Shown here piece after piece: positions 58,683 to 64,000 of a stretch of 64,000 nt of DNA. The stretch comes from Cichorium intybus. Taxonomy: Eukaryota > Streptophyta > Magnoliopsida > Asterales > Asteraceae. The translations under genes and the position numbers were made by a program. The stretch is taken from contig CM042011.1 in assembly GCA_023525715.1 (NCBI GenBank), forward strand, positions 62,001 to 126,000. The letters are read 5' to 3'. The notes beneath the pieces are model-generated. The model worked only from the letters and a program-made list of their open reading frames with translations, made no database searches and was not told the DNA's origin. Each line of letters opens with the position of its first letter. Within the stretch, counting starts at the first letter, position 1.

Positions 58683-61246
58683 CTAAATCAGCAGGAATAA
58701 TGGGGGAGGGAGAATGCGTATGGGGGAGGTAGGAAGTAGAAGTTGTATGATCTGTGATATCGGTTGAACAACTCTCAAGAACGGAGAATGCATTGAAGAT
58801 AGTAGTGGAGCACTCAGACTGTTTCGGTGGCTTAGTGGAAGAATGGCGGACGATGGGGGTAGGGAAACCGGGAGGGGGATTTTCACTAAGGGGGGGAATG
58901 GGGGGCGGTTCTTATTTGGGACCGGTCGGAACTCAAATCGCGATTTATTTCTATTAGTTTTAAAGTTATTATTATTTTTGGAAAAATATATTTCTTGCGA
59001 AGTGTTTTGGTATTTTCCACTCGGATTACTTTTAGAAGACTCATTGTTTTTCTTGTCATTTTTATAATCATTTTTTGAATATTTTTTCTTACTTGAAACC
59101 GTAATAAAATCATCACTTTTGTCTATAATGGTAGAAAAGTGAGGTTGTTCTAGCTTATCCGTAGTTGTGGGAGAAGTAGCATTAGCTTTAGCAATAACTT
59201 GCATACACACATGTGTTTCATGACCAAACACCTTACAATGATAACACATAGGTGGTTTCCATTCATATTCAACTCTAAGAGTATGTGTAGAAAACTCAAG
59301 AGTATCTGGATCGGGGATTCGAATCATGACTTTGTGAACCCATGTGGGACGCGTGGGTACTTTTAGGAGTACACGTGCATAAACGGCTTTACCGGCAGCA
59401 TAAGTGCACATGTTTGCCGTATACGAGTCCATGGCAAGTGGTTTTCCAATTTTAGAAGCAATGTGACTTAAGCCTTCCTCACTCCAAGTCTCATAAGGGA
59501 TGTCATGTATTTTAATATATAGAGGAAGTTTGTCATGGTTATTTTTATGAATGCTAAGTCCTGGTCTCAATTTTTGCATGACAATGGGAGCACCCCTAAA
59601 AGTCCATGGGCCGTGGGTTATAACATGTTGGAGACCTTGGTCGTTGTTAAATTTAAATAAATAAACTCCATTACCATTTAATAATACGTCCTCGAGACCA
59701 TGTTGGGACCACATCTTAGAAGCGAGAAAACGAACATCCGAATAATTCATTTTGCATCCAACAAAATAACCACATATTGTCCGCGCATAAGTCTGACAAA
59801 TCTTATTAACGACCGTCACCGGGATATCAACGGGCACATCAACATCGTTACTTAAGTTAGGAATGAATCGAAAATTGGCAGTAGAGTGTTTGTGCGAACC
59901 ACTCAAGATGTTTGCTTGCGAGTTAACGAGCAACGGAAGTTTACGGGACCAATTGTTTTTATTTTTAAAATCAACCGCAAGATTAGGACAGGTCTCATTA
60001 ATATTATGAGTCAAATGGGATTCCTTTGAAGGACCACCAATATCATTAGAGTGAGCCGATTTATTAAACTTATAATTAGGAATAATGGGTTTAGGTGGAG
60101 GGCCAAAAGAGATAGACAATGTGGTGGGCTAGTTCCTAGCAAAGATGGGGATATGATGGGTTGCATAACCACATTGTGAGATAAACCATTAATCATATTT
60201 TCTTCGTGTGGGCAATAATTTGAAGGTATATTAAATCCTGTTTCTAAATTATTCAATTTAGAAATTAAAGTGTTAAAAGGCAAAGATGTCCCATTATTCT
60301 TGTAGGCGTGCACCTGGTTTTCTAAAGTATTCATATTATAGTATTTATTGGTAAGAGAAATACCTTTATTCTTTGAGCAGTCATGCAAGTGGGGTATCAT
60401 AGCTTTTTTCTTTATTCCCATATTTTATTCATGTGGGGAAAGATTTTTTGGAGCGTATTCCACCGTTTCTTGCATGACCATTGAGCAGCCATTGATGTCA
60501 ACAGGCGATGATTGGGCGGCGGACACAGCACCACCATAGGCGGCATCCTCCATGTCGTTACTGGGTTTCACATGTTCATCTCCATCGCGGTTAGTGTTCT
60601 TCAACATACCATCCTCCAACATCGGGCCATCTTCATTTTCATTGGAGGTGATAGCATTGACGGTGACGGTTTCATCGTACTCGTTATCACCATTCTCGCT
60701 ACCCTCAGAGGAAGTACCGTCCTCTACCATTCCGTCAACCCACTCCGGCTGTCCTGACGCATTCACGAAGCTCCGATCACGGTGGGAAGAAGCAACAGGA
60801 GCTGCTTCAATTTCTTTTCCTTGAACAATCGATCGAGTAAGCTTGTCAAGCAGATGATCACTATAAGATTGGGAAGCACACTTCTCTAACATCTCACTGA
60901 AGTCGGTCGAAGCAGACACATACTTCCCAATATCTTTTTCGTTATTGAGATCGTTGACTACCTGTTCAGTCAATTTATTTTCTTTTTCGAGTTCTGTAAT
61001 ACGTTTCCGATTGATGCATGAATCCCTAGCTTGTAAACATCTGTCATTGGAGTGATCCAAACAAGAAGCTTTGACAGATGGTTCCTTGAATATACGACAT
61101 TTTTTATGCACTTTTTCTTTTTTTCTTTCTTCACCAGATTCTTGAGAACATTGAGCAGAAAACTCATGAAGTTGATTGTTAGGCACATCAGGATTATTTG
61201 ACGATGAATCCAAACCAGGAATCCTACCCGGTGATACACCGGTCAT
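58683..61246 (-). pseudogene. LINE ORF1 (DUF4283 and zinc knuckle), interrupted
   Basis: ATG 61246 (MTGVSPGRIPGLDSSS) opens 273 codons of hydrophilic, acidic sequence to TAA at 60425-60427; the same frame continues from 60421 (MGIKKKAMIPHLHDC) to about 60120, then shifts into the frame 60119-58683. That part has the DUF4283 region (FVGCKMNYSDVRFLASKMW, GVYLFKFNNDQGLQHVI, GPWTFRGAPIVMQKL) and a CCHC knuckle CYHCKVFGHETHVC. ORF1 proteins bind LINE RNA. It is uncertain whether the long first segment is the true N-terminus or a separate ORF; being in frame favours one protein broken by a stop and a shift. Confidence 0.85.
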
Positions 61247-61291
61247 GATGAAATCAAGTAAAAAAACCCAAGAACGTTTATATTCCTCTTT

Positions 61292-61768
61292 AGAAGAGTA
61301 TATAAAAGAAATGTAACAAGAAGTATAAATGGAAGTATTTATATTGCATTAGTACTTTGAGAAATACCTTTGCTTAAAAGAAATTATAAAAATGTCATAC
61401 AAATATTATAAAAAAGGTCGTGTATGAAGATTTAAAAAAAATTAGAAAAAGTTGTAAAAGAAATTTTAAGCGTTGTAAAAAAAAGATAAGCAAGTTGTAA
61501 AAAATATATACAAACTTATAAAAAGTTTTAAAATTTTTGTAAAAAATTCTTAAAAGTGATTCAAAAATGTTGTAAAAAGTGTAAGAAAAATGTAAAGAAA
61601 AAAAGACTTTTAAAAAAGTTTATAAAATGTAAAAAACTAATTTTTGATAGAATTAATTAAAGAAAAATTGATATACATAACAAAATTTAAAGTTCAGACA
61701 AAATTATTTAAATTATGAGTCAAAATTATAGATGTAAAATAGGACCTTTTGTTATAACTGGCATTCCT
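61292..61768. repeat. Right arm of the long inverted repeat
   Basis: A-rich partner of 54071-54553, running from AGAAGAGTATATAAAAG outward to GTTATAACTGG. Confidence 0.65.
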
Positions 61769-62234
61769 TGTGAAAATTGAAAAAATAAAATATATAATTT
61801 TTCTATAATATCTTTATATTAAATTACTTGGCATCATGAAATAGTATATACGTTAAAGAAAATATTAAGAAGTTGGCACCATCTTTTAGCAAGGCATTGT
61901 ACGGTAATTGACGACGCCCAGTGGAGTGGAGGAGGAGGAGACAGAAACTCCCCTCCATCATTCTTCTTGGTTACTGCATATACGCGGTCCTCTTTTCTAT
62001 AACTTTCTCCAAATAATAATATCAAAAAATTCCAATTAACCTGTAACCAATTAATCTTTTTTTTTTTAACAGCAATGATATTAAAAAAAAAAAAAAATCA
62101 TAAAAGCACCACAAAACAACGCAATAACACAATCTTCCAAGGGTAATTTCGTCCAATTTCCTTCTAACTAAATGAGCGATGACAAGCAGATTAATTAATA
62201 TTAAATGAGTGATGAGAAGCAGGCTTCTCTCGTC

Positions 62235-62237
<3 letters not shown>
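61769..62237. other. No gene; contains copy 2 of the dispersed 61-base repeat
   Basis: AT-rich with a GC-richer stretch at about 61890-61960. The repeat AATGAGCGATGACAAGCAGA...CTTCTCTCGTCATTTA (62171-62238) matches 34308-34368. Confidence 0.5.

Positions 62238-62315
<78 letters not shown>
62238..62315. repeat. TA microsatellite, left flank of the Tat LTR
   Basis: 78 bases of TA directly abutting the LTR. Confidence 0.95.
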
Positions 62316-62319
<4 letters not shown>

Positions 62320-62938
62320 AGCGTGCCATCTGGCAACCGCTAACGCGTCTTCCAGAACACCCGTGTGCATTCCAAACTCGCCAGCCGCTGGGAGGTTTTC
62401 GCCAGGAAGACCCTTCCAGCCAACGGAGAAATCGCCCTGGCGAGATCTCTCCTGGAGAACTTCACTCCAGCTCACTAACGACGTACTCGCTGGAATGACC
62501 AGCGTGAACTGTACTTGGCGCCATGCCCCTCGACCTACGCGTGGCGCCCAGGTCTGACAAAGATCGTGCGCGCCCCATCCGGCCGGTCTGCGCCAATAGG
62601 CGCGCGGCAAAGGACGTGGGTCGTACTGCCAACGGACGACTTGGTCCCCTCCTGCCACAGCAAAGATCCTGTCGGCCAAAGCCAGACAGGGCAAGGCGTA
62701 TAAAAGCCCTTAGAGGGCATCCGGTAAGGGGATCACACACAAATTACCCTAACCTTCCAATATACACTAAACTTGCCGGAGATCTGACTTAGGCATCGGA
62801 GCGTTTTCCCGGGACCTCCTCCCGGAGAACGGCTGACGTTGCCATTTCCTTTGTGATTGTGGTCGCAGGTCAAATCCAAGACGACCAGGATCACCCGTGA
62901 GACGAGATTCGGACGATATAGTGTCCCACTTCGCATCA
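62316..62938 (+). repeat. 5' LTR of the Tat-type element
   Basis: 623 bases, TGATAGCGTGCC...CTTCGCATCA. Inverse counterpart of 37640-38262, with scattered substitutions. Confidence 0.92.
62699..62706 (+). promoter_or_regulatory. TATA box of the Tat LTR promoter
   Basis: TATAAAAG in the 5' LTR, about 296 bases before the gag ATG and conserved in the inverted solo LTR; the usual place for the U3 promoter. Confidence 0.6.
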
Positions 62939-62939
62939 T

Positions 62940-62953
62940 TGGCGCCATCCGTG
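62940..62953 (+). other. Primer-binding site
   Basis: TGGCGCCATCCGTG one base after the LTR; begins like the TGGCGCC sites used by Tat-lineage elements (complementary to tRNA ends beginning TGG on the minus sense). The exact tRNA is not certain. Confidence 0.6.
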
Positions 62954-62994
62954 TTGTGACGCGCAACAAGAAACCACCACCCTAATCTCCGGCA

Positions 62995-64000
62995 ATGACG
63001 ACTGAGGGACAAACCAGCGACGGTAACATCCCTACAAGTCCCATACGCTCAATGTTACCGTTAGGCCCAATATCGATAGAAACGCTATCAACAACACCAT
63101 CACCATCAAGGACTGCCCCACTAGTACCTCCTTTGATCCCCCAAACACCAGTCACTTCATCGTCATTCCAACAGATTATAACACCCGTACCCTTCAGTAC
63201 GCCGCCGCCGTATATACCGTTTAGCTACCCTTTCACACCATTTCAAACTTCAACAGGACCACCAATGTTCACCCCTTCAACCACCCCTTTCCTCCAACCA
63301 CCCCAACCAGCGGTAGCACCACCATTCACAGGCTTTACACAAGAGCTAGTAAACACACCCGTTTCATCCTTAGGAGGCGTACCGACCAGCGCGCTCCCTC
63401 TATTCTACACCCAACCGCCAATATATCAACCCATCACACCTCCCATCCAAACAACAAACAGTACAAACCTGCTTCCCCCTGTAGCATACAAATCCCCGTT
63501 CATCAAAGAAATACACGATTACGACATGCCTAACACGGCCAAGCTACCACACCTAAAAACCTATAACGGAACAACCTGCCCAGATAGCCATATCGACACT
63601 TACGAGTGGCACATGCAATCACTAAAGTTAGACGAACGCTTCTGGTGTACACACTTCCCGACGACGCTGGACGGGAACGCCGGCGCATGGTTCAAAAGCC
63701 TCGCGCCAGGTAGCATCAGAAACTTTACGGAGCTCAAAGAACAATTCCTCTCAAACTTCATGCAGTTACGTAAGTATCGGGGAGACATCCGAGAGATCAT
63801 TGGGTGTAAGCAACTGGAGGGCGAGCCAATTAGAGCATATTTCAAACGATTCAACGAAGCAACGCTAAATGTTCCCGAACAAAACGACAACCTGGTGACC
63901 GGAGCTTTCACACATGGTTTATTGTCGGGCCCGTTATCAACGAAATTCTTAGGAAAACAACCAGCTACCCTGCAAGAAATGAAGGAGCGAGTAGAACGTT
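62995..64000 (+). CDS. Gag of the Tat-type element (5' complete, 3' beyond the window)
   Basis: ATG 62995 opens a frame without any stop through base 64000 (335 codons). The first about 170 residues are rich in proline, threonine and serine (LVPPLIPQTPVTSSS, PPPYIPFSYPF). From about residue 180 the retrotransposon-gag core follows: KLPHLKTYNGTTCPDSHIDT, HFPTTLDGNAGAWFKSLAPG, ELKEQFLSNFMQ, QLEGEPIRAYFKRFNEA and a GAFTHGLLSG segment. It would form the particle and package RNA. No frameshift or stop is visible, unlike all the other retrotransposon genes here. Confidence 0.92.
   Translation, partial: MTTEGQTSDGNIPTSPIRSMLPLGPISIETLSTTPSPSRTAPLVPPLIPQTPVTSSSFQQIITPVPFSTPPPYIPFSYPFTPFQTSTGPPMFTPSTTPFLQPPQPAVAPPFTGFTQELVNTPVSSLGGVPTSALPLFYTQPPIYQPITPPIQTTNSTNLLPPVAYKSPFIKEIHDYDMPNTAKLPHLKTYNGTTCPDSHIDTYEWHMQSLKLDERFWCTHFPTTLDGNAGAWFKSLAPGSIRNFTELKEQFLSNFMQLRKYRGDIREIIGCKQLEGEPIRAYFKRFNEATLNVPEQNDNLVTGAFTHGLLSGPLSTKFLGKQPATLQEMKERVER

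Larger units (their letters stand above)
54568..61277 (-). mobile_element. Full-length L1-type LINE with 14-bp target duplication
   Basis: The sequence TTATATTCCTCTTT occurs at 54554-54567 and again at 61278-61291. Between them lies a 6.7-kb minus-strand element: 5' leader, ORF1 (DUF4283 type with zinc knuckle), ORF2 (AP endonuclease, reverse transcriptase, C-terminal zf-RVT region) and a short A tail (CCCAAAAAA on the minus strand) at its left end. It is complete end to end but both ORFs are broken. Confidence 0.92.
62316..64000 (+). mobile_element. 5' part of a Tat-type gypsy element, open at the window edge
   Basis: 5' LTR (62316-62938), primer site, and an uninterrupted gag frame to the last base. 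The intact frame suggests a young element; the rest lies beyond the window. The LTR belongs to the same family as the solo LTR at 37640-38262. Confidence 0.9.

Noticed and set aside
62233..62740. Open frames of 60-150 codons in and around the Tat LTRs (37838-38354 and 62233-62792)
   Set aside because: They lie across both LTR copies in several frames and strands, with no recognisable domain; LTR sequence with high GC gives chance frames.

Overview
This window is nuclear DNA from a flowering plant. The evidence is 18-exon and 5-exon GT-AG genes inside a transposon, plant retrotransposon lineages (Ty1/copia, Tekay-, Reina- and Tat-type Ty3/gypsy, an L1-type LINE with a DUF4283 ORF1), a FAR1/MULE transposase and long TA and CT microsatellites. 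Element content and protein wording feel eudicot, perhaps Asteraceae, but that is an impression. I find no intact host gene: the window is a nest of transposable elements of different ages, with a few captured or broken gene pieces (an RH28-type helicase, a leucine-rich-repeat receptor kinase, a FAR1-like N-terminus).

Layout. 1-288: copia RNase H scrap. 1020-2747: 3' LTR of a Tekay-like element with an internal minisatellite. 2748-6010: decayed remnant of an element carrying a ULP-like gene, into which a copia LTR (2954-3720, 5-bp target duplication AACTT) inserted. 6533-7139: TRIM-like unit with its LTRs head to head. 8304-8556: two exons of a DEAD-box helicase. 10342-15867: decayed copia element on the minus strand without a 5' LTR. 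16815-30333: a TA-microsatellite tract holding a small TA-flanked element and then a 13-kb Mutator-like element (MULE). 30334-37141: MITEs, a second Tekay-like LTR piece, FAR1-like exons, a CACTA end, and a foldback-like element with a receptor-kinase fragment. 37366-38285: a solo Tat-type LTR inside TA repeats. 38368-50888: a Reina-like chromovirus bounded by identical-length 330-bp LTRs and a CATCC duplication, with a 5'-truncated Tat element (42314-49735) nested antisense in its integrase. 50894-52880: C-rich tandem array containing a probable solo LTR. 52890-53670: patch of CACATGTGA motifs. 54568-61277: full-length LINE with a 14-bp target duplication, inserted near the centre of a roughly 1-kb inverted repeat. 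62316-64000: 5' LTR, primer site and open gag of a Tat-type element that runs off the window.

The most interesting object is the MULE at 17213-30215. Its termini are imperfect inverted repeats (AATGAGAAC...GAGAACATGAGAACAAA) abutting TA microsatellites. It carries two convergent genes: a plus-strand ULP/SUMO-protease-like gene with a lysine-rich N-terminus (Kaonashi-type MULE organisation) and a minus-strand FAR1-class transposase broken by one stop codon and one frameshift. Its introns and spacers are filled with dozens of copies of a short palindrome, AATCACATGTGATT or a one- to three-base variant. A second patch of the same motif and a second copy of the terminus occur elsewhere in the window. 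An unrelated ULP remnant at 4.2-4.6 kb sits in a field of a different repeated motif. This resembles the Arabidopsis VANDAL/VANC arrangement, where an element-encoded protein recognises a family-specific motif scattered through the element's non-coding DNA; here that link is inference only.
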